From contig JAFZKN010000012.1 of NCBI GenBank assembly GCA_017553635.1, positions 1 through 64,000 of the forward strand: a stretch of DNA of 64,000 nt, given 5' to 3'. Position numbers and translations under genes: made by a program. The notes beneath the pieces were generated by a model. That model worked only from the letters and a program-made list of their open reading frames with translations, did not search any database and had not been told where the DNA came from. Below, piece by piece: positions 26,943-36,050 of the stretch (position 1 is the first letter of the stretch; each line of letters opens with the position of its first letter). This DNA is from Treponema sp. GTDB lineage: Bacteria; Spirochaetota; Spirochaetia; Treponematales; Treponemataceae.

Positions 26943-27566
26943 ATGAATGTAAGACGTCTTAACAGAAAAATTGATTTAATAATTAATGAATATGAAGACA
27001 GTAAATTTCCTGTTTTCTGTGTAACGGGAAAAATGGCATCAGGTAAAAACTTTATATGCGATATTTTTTCTCAAAAGAATTTTCTCTGTGTAGATTTTGA
27101 TGATGAAGTTCATAAAATAATCGAAGAAAAAAATGATGAGATCTTGAACACTTTTTTACCTGATGCACAGAAAAACCAGATTGACATTCAGGATAAAAAC
27201 GGAAAGATAAGCACAAGGGCACTCGGCGCACTTTTATTTTCATATCCTGAGCTTCTTTCAAAGCAGGAAAAAATCATCTACCCTGCACTTTCAGAAAAAA
27301 CAAAAGAGCTCATAAAAAAAACCAAGGCTTCAGGTGCTTACCGCGGAATCGTATTAAACGCTGCAGTCATGTATAAAACTCCATCTATTTTAAATAAATG
27401 CGATTTAGTAGTTTATGTAGATTCATTCTGGATTAAAAGATTTAACAGAGCACGAAAACGCGACAGAATAAGTGAAATAGAAATTTTACAGAGATTTACT
27501 GCACAGAAAAATCTTCTTGATGAATATAAAAACGCAGGCTGTACGATTACGGTTATTAAAAACTGA
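26943..27566 (+). CDS. coaE: Dephospho-CoA kinase-like protein
   Basis: 207 residues. CoaE phosphorylates dephospho-CoA, the last step of coenzyme A synthesis. After about 22 extra N-terminal residues, the P-loop reads VTGKMASGKN, with Asn in place of the usual Ser/Thr. FLCVDFDDEVHKII matches the D-x-D segment after the P-loop, RALGALLFSYPELLSKQEKII the RxxLgxxVF...L..LE.I.HP segment, and VVYVDSFWIKRFNRARKRDRIS the later V-D-x-x-x-x-x-x-R...R segment. It follows polA by 26 bases with TTTGGAG before the ATG; I recall polA-coaE adjacency from other treponemes. The divergent P-loop leaves activity uncertain, but no other candidate is in the window. Confidence 0.75.
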   Translation: MNVRRLNRKIDLIINEYEDSKFPVFCVTGKMASGKNFICDIFSQKNFLCVDFDDEVHKIIEEKNDEILNTFLPDAQKNQIDIQDKNGKISTRALGALLFSYPELLSKQEKIIYPALSEKTKELIKKTKASGAYRGIVLNAAVMYKTPSILNKCDLVVYVDSFWIKRFNRARKRDRISEIEILQRFTAQKNLLDEYKNAGCTITVIKN

Positions 27567-27574
27567 TTTATGAT

Positions 27575-28687
27575 TTAAAAATCGCCTTTGATTACCTGAA
27601 CAAGCTTTTCTGCAGTATTAGACCATGTAAATTTCTTTGCCCACTCAGTTCCCTTTTTAATTAACTCCGCACGCACTTCTTTATTGCACACAACCGTTTC
27701 GATTGCGTCTGCAATCTCTTCGATATTATCAGGATTAAAGAAAACTGCATTACCTCCTGAGATTTCCGGCAAGGCAGCCTTGTCTGCACATGCAACAGGA
27801 ATTCCAGAAGCCATCGTTTCGAGAATAGGAAGTCCAACTCCTTCCTTGCTCGAAGGAAAAACACATGCATCAGCATTCGAATATAATGGACCAAGTTCTG
27901 TATGCGGAAAAAAACCTGTCATAAAAATATCACTTGCATAAGGAGATTCAAGAACATATTTCTGGACTTCTTCTGCATATTCATTCTGACTTCCTGCAAG
28001 AACAAGTCTGTGCGGAAGTTTTGTTTTATCTTTGAAAATATTGAATGCTTTAATAAGCTGGTTATAATTTTTATTTACACTTGAAATCTTTGACGGATAT
28101 ATTAAATAAGGTTTTTTAATTGCAAACGGTTTTATATCTACGTATTCACTTTCCGAAAGATTATGTGGATAAAAAAGACTATGGTCAATCCCATTTGGAA
28201 TTACTTTTATTCTGTCTTTTTCAAAACCAAGCTTGATAAGATCATTTTTAACATATTCGCTGGGTGCTATGATTACATCAACTTTTTTTAAACCGTGAAT
28301 ACCAAAGGTCTTTAAATACTTGTGATGTTTTCCACCGATGAGATATGAAACAATATCATTTACGATTGCAATTCCCTTTGTTTTAAATTTGGGAGGAATC
28401 ATCCTTGTTGCGGCACTGTAAAGAACAACATCATATTTTCGCTGACGGGCAAAGTTATTCATTTTAAAATAATGCCAGCTTCTTTGAAGTGCAATCTTGT
28501 CAGAAATTTCTACAGGAGCATATTCCGTATCAAAATTTGCTTTATATGTATAACGGTCTATCTCCTGTCCGAAAAGTTCATAACTTATATCCTTATCCTG
28601 AGCAAGATTACTCATTATATAGTAAAGATATGAGCCCAGACCTGACTGTCCGTGATCAAGACCGAAAGTATCTATCCCAACTTTCAT
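27575..28687 (-). CDS. Family 4-type glycosyltransferase
   Basis: 370 residues. A GT-B retaining glycosyltransferase that would transfer a nucleotide-sugar unit onto an acceptor glycan or lipid at the cytoplasmic face of the membrane. The N-terminal domain begins MKVGIDTFGLDHGQSGLGSY, where GLG is the acceptor-side glycine loop. The C-terminal domain (about 185-370) starts at KKPYLIYPSKISSVNKNYNQ and holds the GT4 motif VFPSSKEGVGLPILETMASG, with the E-x-x-x-x-x-P-x-x-E core and then PEISGGNAVFFNP. The gene stands alone, convergent with coaE (8 bases apart) and divergent from the helicase through a shared symmetrical promoter. The substrate cannot be inferred. Confidence 0.9.
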   Translation of the reverse strand: MKVGIDTFGLDHGQSGLGSYLYYIMSNLAQDKDISYELFGQEIDRYTYKANFDTEYAPVEISDKIALQRSWHYFKMNNFARQRKYDVVLYSAATRMIPPKFKTKGIAIVNDIVSYLIGGKHHKYLKTFGIHGLKKVDVIIAPSEYVKNDLIKLGFEKDRIKVIPNGIDHSLFYPHNLSESEYVDIKPFAIKKPYLIYPSKISSVNKNYNQLIKAFNIFKDKTKLPHRLVLAGSQNEYAEEVQKYVLESPYASDIFMTGFFPHTELGPLYSNADACVFPSSKEGVGLPILETMASGIPVACADKAALPEISGGNAVFFNPDNIEEIADAIETVVCNKEVRAELIKKGTEWAKKFTWSNTAEKLVQVIKGDF

Positions 28688-28695
28688 AGAAAGGA

Positions 28696-28728
28696 ATTAT
28701 AGCATAGATTTTTTTAATATGCTATAGT
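28696..28728. promoter_or_regulatory. Symmetrical divergent promoter for glycosyltransferase and helicase
   Basis: An inverted repeat, TATAGCATA (28698-28706) and TATGCTATA (28718-28726), contains two outward-facing extended -10 boxes: TGCTATAAT on the minus strand (-10 at 28696-28701) and TGCTATAGT on the plus strand (-10 at 28723-28728). They lie 8 and 6 bases from the two ATG codons, so both messages should be leaderless. The two promoters overlap too closely for simultaneous use. Confidence 0.65.
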
Positions 28729-28734
28729 AAGAGA

Positions 28735-29910
28735 ATGGAGCAAAAAAAAGCAATAACAGAAGATTTTAATTCCTTAAAGATTAAAAATGAATTTATTTTA
28801 AAACTTAATGACCTTGGAATAACATCTCCTTCCCTCATTCAGCAGAAAACAATTCCTCATATTCTTGAAAATTCCAATGTAATTTTTGAATCAGAAACTG
28901 GAACTGGAAAAACCTTTGCCTATCTTTTGCCGGTCGTTCAAAAACTCGAAGAAAACTCAGATAAGGAAAGCAAAATCATAATTCTTGCTCCGACTTACGA
29001 ACTTGCTTCTCAGATAAAATCGACTTCTGCTCAGATTTCTTTAACCAAAGCAGCACTTTTTATAGGCGGAACTCCGATAAAACGCCAGATAGAACTTCTT
29101 AAGGAAAAACCGCAGATTATAATCGGAAACCCGTCACGTATTCTCGAGCTCATTCATCTTAAAAAACTAAAGACATCAAATGTAAAAGCCCTTATCCTTG
29201 ACGAGGCCGACAGACTCTTGAGCGTAGAAATAGCAGATGAAACTAAAAAAGTAATTTCCAACATTCCGTGTGATGCACAGTTTATTGCATGTTCTGCAAC
29301 TCTCAACAAAAACACAAAAAGCGTTTTAGACAGTCTTTTTTCAAATCTGACGGAAGTAATTTTACCTCGCGAAGACATTCTTTCAAAAAAAATCACTCAC
29401 TGGGCAATCTATGCAGAGTCCCGCGATAAAATTTCAACTCTAAAAAGTTTTCTGCTTGCCGAAAACCCGGAAAAAGCTTTAATTTTTACAAGCCGCGCAG
29501 ATCAGGTAGAAAATATAGCCCAAAAACTTCAGTATAAAAAAATTGACTGCCTTGCACTTCACGCAAAATCAGATAAAAAAGAAAGAAAAGCTGCCATCGA
29601 CAGGTTCAGAAGCGGAAAATGCCGTTTTCTTGTAACAAGCGACCTTGCAAGCCGTGGCCTTGACATCCAGGGAATTACACACATAATCCAGATGGATCTT
29701 CCGTCAAACGAAGACTTTTTCGTTCACCGTTCGGGCCGTACAGCGCGTGCAGGAAAAAGCGGAATTAATGTCGTTATCGGAGATGAATACGAAATGAGAA
29801 AATATGCTGCGCTTGAAAAAAAATTCAGACTGACAGTCTATCCTAAAGTTCTATACAAAGGTAAAGTAATATCTCCAGATTCAGCGGAATTTTCTGATTC
29901 CTCAGAATAA
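28735..29910 (+). CDS. DEAD-box ATP-dependent RNA helicase
   Basis: 391 residues, a minimal DEAD-box core with almost no extensions. It unwinds short RNA duplexes, typically in ribosome assembly or mRNA decay. Motifs in order: Q motif with LGITSPSLIQQKTIPHIL, I ETGTGKT, Ia PTYELASQ, Ib GNPSRILELI, II DEAD, III SAT, IV ALIFTSRADQ, V VTSDLASRGLDIQG and VI HRSGRTARAGKSG. All catalytic residues are present. No C-terminal RNA-binding domain follows, so specificity cannot be predicted and I give no gene symbol. The promoter has an extended -10 ending six bases before the ATG and no Shine-Dalgarno sequence. Confidence 0.93.
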   Translation: MEQKKAITEDFNSLKIKNEFILKLNDLGITSPSLIQQKTIPHILENSNVIFESETGTGKTFAYLLPVVQKLEENSDKESKIIILAPTYELASQIKSTSAQISLTKAALFIGGTPIKRQIELLKEKPQIIIGNPSRILELIHLKKLKTSNVKALILDEADRLLSVEIADETKKVISNIPCDAQFIACSATLNKNTKSVLDSLFSNLTEVILPREDILSKKITHWAIYAESRDKISTLKSFLLAENPEKALIFTSRADQVENIAQKLQYKKIDCLALHAKSDKKERKAAIDRFRSGKCRFLVTSDLASRGLDIQGITHIIQMDLPSNEDFFVHRSGRTARAGKSGINVVIGDEYEMRKYAALEKKFRLTVYPKVLYKGKVISPDSAEFSDSSE

Positions 29911-29947
29911 GATTATACCGTCTCCTGATTTTTGCAGATTTCCATAA

Positions 29948-29976
29948 TTGAATTCTGTATATTTTTCTGATATAAT
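29948..29976 (+). promoter_or_regulatory. Promoter of the smc operon
   Basis: TTGAAT (29948-29953), 17-base spacer, TATAAT (29971-29976). The start near 29983 leaves about 38 bases of leader containing AGGTGG before the GTG at 30021, a conventional leadered message unlike its neighbours. Confidence 0.75.
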
Positions 29977-30020
29977 TAATCTATTATACTTAATAATTGA
30001 AAAAAACAGGTGGAATTTTT

Positions 30021-32969
30021 GTGTTTCTAAAAAGCCTTGATATATTTGGATTTAAATCTTTCGCAGACAGAACTCATATAGACTTTTCAAGCGGAATTAC
30101 AGCCCTCTTAGGTCCTAACGGATGTGGAAAAAGTAACGTAGTTGACGCAATGAAATGGGTTCTTGCAGAAAATAAAAGTAAAAACCTTCGTGCAGATAAA
30201 ATGGAAGACGTTATTTTTGCCGGAACTGCAAACAGACCGGCCCTTAACGTAGCGGAAGTTGCACTTACAATTTCAAACGAAAACAGTCTTCTTCCATTAG
30301 AAGACACAGAAATCGAAATTAAACGACGCCTCTACCGTTCCGGAGAAGCCCAGTATTTTATTAACGGCCGTCAGGTAGGTCCATCGGAAATCCGAAAACT
30401 TTTTATGGATACCGGTGTCGGTAAAGCAGCCTACTCTGTTATGGAACAGGGAAAAATTGACCAGATTCTTTCAAGTAAACCGGAAGACCGCCGCTACCTT
30501 TTTGAAGAAGCAGCCGGAATAAGCCGTTCAAAGGCAGAATGTGCAGACGCAGAGCGTGAACTTGAAAAAACAAGACAGAACCTTCAGCAGATAGAAATCT
30601 CTCTCGCAGAAATTAAAAGAAGTTATGACACTTTAAAGGTTCAGTCTGAAAAAACTACAAAATTCAGAAAGATAAAAGAAGAAATTTTCAACATCCAGCT
30701 TGATATACAGCTTTTAAAATTAAAAGGCTTTATCGAAACTAAAGCGAAAAATGAAACTTCTATCGTAGAAGTCGGAGAAAAACGCGACAAAGTAAGAAAA
30801 GAGATTGAAGAAATTCAGAACTCACTTACAGAAAACACTGATCTTGTAAAAAATCTTCAGGAACAGGTTTATGCATGCGGAAACGAACTTGCAGAAATTC
30901 AGAGTAAGAAAAACGGAAAACTCGAACTTCAAAAACAGCAGAACAACCGTCTCGCAGAAATCAAAGAAAAAATCAACCAGCTCGAGATTAAAAAAACAAA
31001 CATTCAGAACAGAATAGATAATTTAAATGAAGAAGTTGGAGAAGCACAGAGTAATCTCCACGACAAGAAAAAATATCTTGAAGACACAGGAAAGAATATA
31101 ATTTCTTTCCAGCAGAATATAGAAGCTGCAGGAATGCAGATTACAGAAAATGATAATCATGCTGCAGAAAAAAGAAGACAGATTGAAGAACTCGAAAACG
31201 AAAGAGTTCAGCTGCAGAAAGATTTAACTGCAATCACAGAAGACATTGTAACAAAACTTGATGCAAAATTAAAAGATGCCGGTTATTCAGAGGGCGCAAT
31301 GAATGCTGCAAAATCTCAGCTCGAGGAAATAATCGGAAAACTCCGCGTATTTACAGAGGGACGTAAAAATATTTTTAACGATGCATCTAAAACAGGCTGC
31401 CGCTCAACAGAAGAAGGCTCAAAACTTGTTAACGAAGCTGCTTCTGCATTTGAAGAAGCACATACAATGATTCTTTCTCTCGAAAAATCTCTTGCTTCTT
31501 ACATTGATGCATCTCCAGCATTTATCAGCGAGTTCCTTGCTCCAGAAGGAATTATCACAAAGAAACGTTCGATCGATGCAAAAATTTCTGACAACATAAA
31601 ACTTGTTTCAGATATCAACAATGCAATCAAAGAACTTAATGCTGCTAATGTAAATATCTCGATGAAGATTGCAGAATACAAAGATACTCTCAATAAACTT
31701 AAGCAGAATGAAGTTGCTATTGCAGAACAGTTAAAATCTACTGAAGAAAAAATTACAATGCTTCAGAGAAGTATAAGTCAGGAAGAAGCAAACCTCAAAT
31801 TAAATGACGATGAAGTCTATGCAGAACAACACAGACTTGAAGATACTCAGGAGCAAATTGAATCCATTCAAGAAGAACTTGCAGAAATCGAACAGCGCGG
31901 AACTCAGATTGTAGACCGTCAGAATGAACTTTACAAACAGATTGATGAATACAATACAAAGGTTTCCGGCAAGCAGAATGACCTTCAGAAAAAACAGGAA
32001 CTTCAGAATAAATTTCAGAGCCAGTACGAACAGCTTTCTGTTTCAATGGGTTCTCTTGATACAGAAATCAGAAATGTTAAACAGAACTTCCTTGATCAGT
32101 ATTCCCGTGACCTCATGGATTATGAGGAGCACATGTATACAATCACTACACCGGCTCCGAAACTTAAAGAAGATCTTTCTAAAGCAAAAGAAAATCTTGA
32201 TGCACTCGGTCATAACATTAACCTTATGGCACCTGAAGAATTTACAGAAGTTAAAGACCGCTACGAAAGACAGGAAGCAAACTATAAAGACACTTTAAAA
32301 ACTCTTGAAGATCTGGAACGTGTTGCGCTCGAAATCAAAGCAAAATCAAGCGATATGTTCCTTGACACATATAACAAAATCAAAAAGAACTTCCACAACA
32401 TGTTCAGAAGACTCTTTAATGGTGGTCATGCTGAACTTCGTCTCGAAGATCCTGCAAATATCCTTACAACAGGTATCGATATTCTTGCACAGCCACCTGG
32501 AAAGAAGCTTGAAAATATTGCCCTCCTTTCTGGTGGAGAAAAGACAATGACAGCCATTGCCCTCCTGTTTGCAACATATCAGGTTCGTCCAAGTCCATTC
32601 TGTCTCTTAGACGAAATTGATGCAGCTCTCGATGACAAAAACGTTTCAAGCTTTGTAACTGCGTTAAGTTCATTTGCAAACATAAGCCAGTACATTGTAA
32701 TTACCCATAACAAGAAAACTGTAATGGGTGCAGGAACTATGCTTGGTGTTACAATGGAAGAATCCGGTATAAGCAAGATTATCGCACTCCGTCTTGATGA
32801 CGACATAGAAAAAATCCGTTCAGAAGTTATCAATGAAAATGATGACTTTGTAGAAGAAGATGTTGCGCCGGAAGAAGGGGTTGTACTCCCTTCAAGACCA
32901 GAACCACGTAAAAAAGCAGAACCGGAAACAGATGCTGCAGATAATTCTGCACAAGGAAACGAACAATGA
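30021..32969 (+). CDS. smc: Chromosome partition protein Smc, with no recognisable hinge
   Basis: 982 residues from GTG 30021, chosen because AGGTGG ends about 6 bases upstream and the product then begins MFLKSLDIFGFKSFADRT as in other Smc proteins; an upstream TTG at 29997 would add 8 residues. Smc is the ATPase arm of bacterial condensin and works with ScpA and ScpB (genes at 46698-48022). Walker A is GPNGCGKS (31-38), the signature LLSGGEKTM is near 834, and Walker B CLLDEIDAALDD is near 861. Long coiled coils lie between. The centre (about 413-527), where a globular hinge with conserved glycines is expected, is a mostly helical stretch without those motifs, and the protein is shorter than the usual 1150-1190 residues. 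Confidence 0.93.
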   Translation: MFLKSLDIFGFKSFADRTHIDFSSGITALLGPNGCGKSNVVDAMKWVLAENKSKNLRADKMEDVIFAGTANRPALNVAEVALTISNENSLLPLEDTEIEIKRRLYRSGEAQYFINGRQVGPSEIRKLFMDTGVGKAAYSVMEQGKIDQILSSKPEDRRYLFEEAAGISRSKAECADAERELEKTRQNLQQIEISLAEIKRSYDTLKVQSEKTTKFRKIKEEIFNIQLDIQLLKLKGFIETKAKNETSIVEVGEKRDKVRKEIEEIQNSLTENTDLVKNLQEQVYACGNELAEIQSKKNGKLELQKQQNNRLAEIKEKINQLEIKKTNIQNRIDNLNEEVGEAQSNLHDKKKYLEDTGKNIISFQQNIEAAGMQITENDNHAAEKRRQIEELENERVQLQKDLTAITEDIVTKLDAKLKDAGYSEGAMNAAKSQLEEIIGKLRVFTEGRKNIFNDASKTGCRSTEEGSKLVNEAASAFEEAHTMILSLEKSLASYIDASPAFISEFLAPEGIITKKRSIDAKISDNIKLVSDINNAIKELNAANVNISMKIAEYKDTLNKLKQNEVAIAEQLKSTEEKITMLQRSISQEEANLKLNDDEVYAEQHRLEDTQEQIESIQEELAEIEQRGTQIVDRQNELYKQIDEYNTKVSGKQNDLQKKQELQNKFQSQYEQLSVSMGSLDTEIRNVKQNFLDQYSRDLMDYEEHMYTITTPAPKLKEDLSKAKENLDALGHNINLMAPEEFTEVKDRYERQEANYKDTLKTLEDLERVALEIKAKSSDMFLDTYNKIKKNFHNMFRRLFNGGHAELRLEDPANILTTGIDILAQPPGKKLENIALLSGGEKTMTAIALLFATYQVRPSPFCLLDEIDAALDDKNVSSFVTALSSFANISQYIVITHNKKTVMGAGTMLGVTMEESGISKIIALRLDDDIEKIRSEVINENDDFVEEDVAPEEGVVLPSRPEPRKKAEPETDAADNSAQGNEQ

Positions 32970-33337
32970 TTGAATTTACAGAAATCTTTGAACGAATAAA
33001 AGATTTCTACAGAGAAAAGAAAATTCTCGCAATTGCCATTACTATTGTTGTAGGATTATTTTTTCTCGGTTTAATCGCTTTTACTGTTCAGGCATTAAAT
33101 CCAGAAAAAGAAAAGCCGGCAGTAAGTGAAGAACTTCCTTTAGTTCCTGATCAGAAAATCATTACACCAGAAGGGCCTTCCATTCCAGATGGATACGCGC
33201 TCACAAGAGAGCCGCACGATAAATGGACAGAAGACGAAGCTGCAGAATATTTTACACTTCCGGATCAGAATACATTAGATAAACTCGAAAGTGCAAATGA
33301 TAAATTAGTTGATGATATTTTAGGAGATGCTCCATGA
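32966..33337 (+). CDS. Single-pass membrane protein of unknown function
   Basis: 123 residues. The ATG overlaps the smc stop (ATGA) and its own end overlaps the next gene by four bases, so three genes are coupled. One membrane helix at about residues 19-41 (ILAIAITIVVGLFFLGLIAF) follows a charged N-terminus, and an acidic, Pro-rich exterior tail follows (PEGPSIPDGYALTREPHDKW). No enzyme motif. The helix and its position behind smc might suggest a link to chromosome segregation at the membrane, but this rests on gene order alone. Confidence 0.75.
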   Translation: MIEFTEIFERIKDFYREKKILAIAITIVVGLFFLGLIAFTVQALNPEKEKPAVSEELPLVPDQKIITPEGPSIPDGYALTREPHDKWTEDEAAEYFTLPDQNTLDKLESANDKLVDDILGDAP

Positions 33338-34758
33338 AAAAAATTGTTTATCTTTTCATTATTTCATGCATTCTTATAATTTCATGTGTTTCAACTGATA
33401 AAAAAGAAAATGCTCAGACAGAAGTTCAACCGGTAGAAGAAACTCAATCTGCTTCAGATGAACAGAGTCCTCAGGAAAATGATGAAAGCCGGGAACCTGA
33501 AGAAAACCAGGAAAATGAACTGGAAACAATCGCACAGGAAGAAAACATTCAGACAAACGAATCTCTCGAAGAAGAAAATAATCAGCAGGAAGAAGAATTT
33601 GAAGAAAAAATAACAGCCGGTTATGAAGAAGAACGTGTTTCTGAAGACGAAATTAATCAGGACATAAAAACAGATGCAGAAAAAAATTCTGCACCTCAAA
33701 CTGCAGCTGCTAAACCAGATATAAAAACAAATACAACTCCTCCTGCGGCACCAAAAACTCAGCCTGTTCAAACTCCAAAGGCACAGATTGAAAAACCACA
33801 GGAAACTCAGATTAAACAGAATTCCTTTGATCTTCAGAATGAATTATCGCAAGTATCAGATAAAGTTGAAGAACCGGAAGAAGAAAAACTTCCTGAACCA
33901 TCACGAACTGCAGAAATAAAAAATCATCAGTTTCTAGACATTAAATATCCGGGAACAGGATGGATTTACCTTGGCGAAGTTGAAAAACAGAATCTTCTTG
34001 TTTTTTATGGAAGAAAAGTTGTAGATGGAAATACAATCTTTACACTTCAGTCTAAAAAAAGCGGAACTGCTACCCTTCACTTCTATAAAAATGATACACT
34101 TTCTCAAAAATACATTGATGACTACATGACTGTTAATGTAGATACAGAATCTGCCACAGACAATAATCATGAGCTTGCACCAGATTATGCTTCTATCGTT
34201 CCGCCAAAACCGGAAAAGGTTGTAAAAGAAGTTGCAGTTGAAGCTCAGGAGAAAAGTCCTGTTCAACAGCAGGCAACAGCAAATACACCTGAAAAACCGG
34301 AATATAAGGTTCCGGAATACGGACAGAATTCTGAACCTGATATAAATACAAAGACAAGAATTTCAAACTCTGATTCAGAAGAAAATCAGGTTACTCCTCA
34401 ATTTATACAGAGAACTCCACAAAAAACAGAAACAGAGCCTGCAAGTCCTCAAACAGAACTTTCAGAAACAGACGGCCAGAAAGATCTGCTCGACCAGGCA
34501 CGCGAAGCATACAACGAAAAACAGTATGAAAAAGCTCTAGACCTTTTAAAAAGTTTCTTTATCAGTGCAGCATCAAGAATTGATGAAGGTTTATATCTTA
34601 AAGGACAGGTTCTCGAAGCTGATTCATCTGTACAGGATATAAAAGAATCAATTGATTCATATGAAACTGTTGTTAACAAATGGCCACAAAGCCGATTCTG
34701 GAAAAAAGCAAAAGAAAGAAGCATCTATCTGAGACGTTTCTATATTGATATAAGATAA
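33334..34758 (+). CDS. Lipoprotein with Glu/Gln-rich spacer and C-terminal TPR-like repeats
   Basis: 474 residues. The signal peptide ends in LIISC (Cys18). Residues about 22-190 are low-complexity, rich in Glu, Gln, Asn, Pro and Thr, as in flexible spacers that cross the periplasm. A compact beta domain at about 200-275 contains KYPGTGWIYLGEVEKQNLLV and FTLQSKKSGTATLHFYKNDT. A second spacer leads to two or three TPR-like helices (about 385-470: AREAYNEKQYEKALDLLKSF). The gene is coupled to the membrane protein upstream and lies 17 bases before serS. It probably organises other envelope proteins; no catalytic site is visible. Confidence 0.8.
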   Translation: MKKIVYLFIISCILIISCVSTDKKENAQTEVQPVEETQSASDEQSPQENDESREPEENQENELETIAQEENIQTNESLEEENNQQEEEFEEKITAGYEEERVSEDEINQDIKTDAEKNSAPQTAAAKPDIKTNTTPPAAPKTQPVQTPKAQIEKPQETQIKQNSFDLQNELSQVSDKVEEPEEEKLPEPSRTAEIKNHQFLDIKYPGTGWIYLGEVEKQNLLVFYGRKVVDGNTIFTLQSKKSGTATLHFYKNDTLSQKYIDDYMTVNVDTESATDNNHELAPDYASIVPPKPEKVVKEVAVEAQEKSPVQQQATANTPEKPEYKVPEYGQNSEPDINTKTRISNSDSEENQVTPQFIQRTPQKTETEPASPQTELSETDGQKDLLDQAREAYNEKQYEKALDLLKSFFISAASRIDEGLYLKGQVLEADSSVQDIKESIDSYETVVNKWPQSRFWKKAKERSIYLRRFYIDIR

Positions 34759-34775
34759 AAAATTTGGAGGATCTA

Positions 34776-36050
34776 ATGTTAGATTATAAATTTATTAAAG
34801 ACAACCTTGACGCTGTAAAAAAGAACATTGCAGACCGCAATATGACAGCAGATGCAGATATCGTAGTTGAACTTTACGACAAACGCACAAAACTCGTAAC
34901 AGACCGCCAGGCTTTGCAGGAAAAAAGAAATGCAAATGCACAGGCTATGAAACAGAAGCTTGATAATGATGCAAGACAGAAGCTTATCGACGAAGGGAAA
35001 AAGATAAAGGAAGAGCTTGCGGAAGCAGAAAAAACACTTTCAGAAGTAGAAACTCAGCTTGAAGAAGCAGCAAGAAAAATTCCTAACATGGCTCATCCTG
35101 ATGCGCCAATCGGAAAACTCGATACAGAAAACCTCGAAGTAAAAAAGGTCGGAACTCCACGCAAATTTGAGTTTAAACCAAAAGACCATGTAGAGCTTAT
35201 GGAAAACCTTGACCTTATCGACTTTGAACGCGGTACAAAGGTTTCTGGTCCTAAATTCTATTATCTTAAAAACGATGCCGTATTCCTTGAACAGGCACTC
35301 ATTCAGTATGCGCTCAATACATTAAGAAAACACGGCTTTACACCTTTTATTACTCCGGATATTGCAAAAGAAGAAGTATTAAAGGGAATCGGATTTAATC
35401 CACGCGGAAACGAATCAAATGTTTACGCAATCGAAGAAGAAGGAACATGTCTTGTTGCAACAGCAGAAATTACACTCGGTGGCTACCACTCAGGTGAAAT
35501 CCTTGATAAATCAAAGCTTCCTCTTTTCTACTGCGGACTTTCTCACTGCTTTAGAAGAGAAGCAGGGGCAGCAGGTCAGTTCTCAAAGGGACTTTATAGG
35601 GTTCACCAGTTTGATAAAGTAGAAATGTTTGTATACTGTCTGCCTGAAGATTCTGACAAGATTCACGAAAAGCTGCGTTTAATCGAAGAAGAAATCTTTA
35701 CAGGTCTTGGACTTCCGTTCCATGTTGTAGATACATGTACAGGAGATCTTGGTGCTCCTGCATACAGAAAATGGGACCTCGAAGCATGGATGCCTGGACG
35801 CAACGGCGGAGAATATGGCGAAGTAACTTCTACATCTAACTGTACAGACTATCAGGCCCGCCGCCTTAACGTACGTTACAAGGACGATGACGGAAAGAAC
35901 AAATACGTTCACATGCTCAACGGAACTGCAATTGCTGTAGGCCGTGCAATGCTTGCCATCATCGAAAACTATCAGAACGAAGACGGTTCGATTACAATTC
36001 CAGAAGTTCTCCGCCCGCTCTGTGGCTTTGACAAGATTTCGAAAAAATAA
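34776..36050 (+). CDS. serS: Seryl-tRNA synthetase
   Basis: 424 residues. Charges tRNA-Ser and tRNA-Sec with serine in the cytosol. ATG 34776 is chosen because GGAGG lies 5 bases upstream; the in-frame TTG at 34764 precedes that site. The N-terminal two-helix coiled-coil arm (about 10-100, which grips the long variable arm of tRNA-Ser) leads into the class II core: motif 2 FRREAGAAGQFSKGLYRVHQF and motif 3 NGTAIAVGRAMLAIIENYQ. EVTSTSNCTDYQARRLNVRY is the usual serine-pocket segment. Length and domain order are normal. It follows the TPR lipoprotein by 17 bases and its stop overlaps the DUF1189 gene (TAATG). Confidence 0.97.
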   Translation: MLDYKFIKDNLDAVKKNIADRNMTADADIVVELYDKRTKLVTDRQALQEKRNANAQAMKQKLDNDARQKLIDEGKKIKEELAEAEKTLSEVETQLEEAARKIPNMAHPDAPIGKLDTENLEVKKVGTPRKFEFKPKDHVELMENLDLIDFERGTKVSGPKFYYLKNDAVFLEQALIQYALNTLRKHGFTPFITPDIAKEEVLKGIGFNPRGNESNVYAIEEEGTCLVATAEITLGGYHSGEILDKSKLPLFYCGLSHCFRREAGAAGQFSKGLYRVHQFDKVEMFVYCLPEDSDKIHEKLRLIEEEIFTGLGLPFHVVDTCTGDLGAPAYRKWDLEAWMPGRNGGEYGEVTSTSNCTDYQARRLNVRYKDDDGKNKYVHMLNGTAIAVGRAMLAIIENYQNEDGSITIPEVLRPLCGFDKISKK

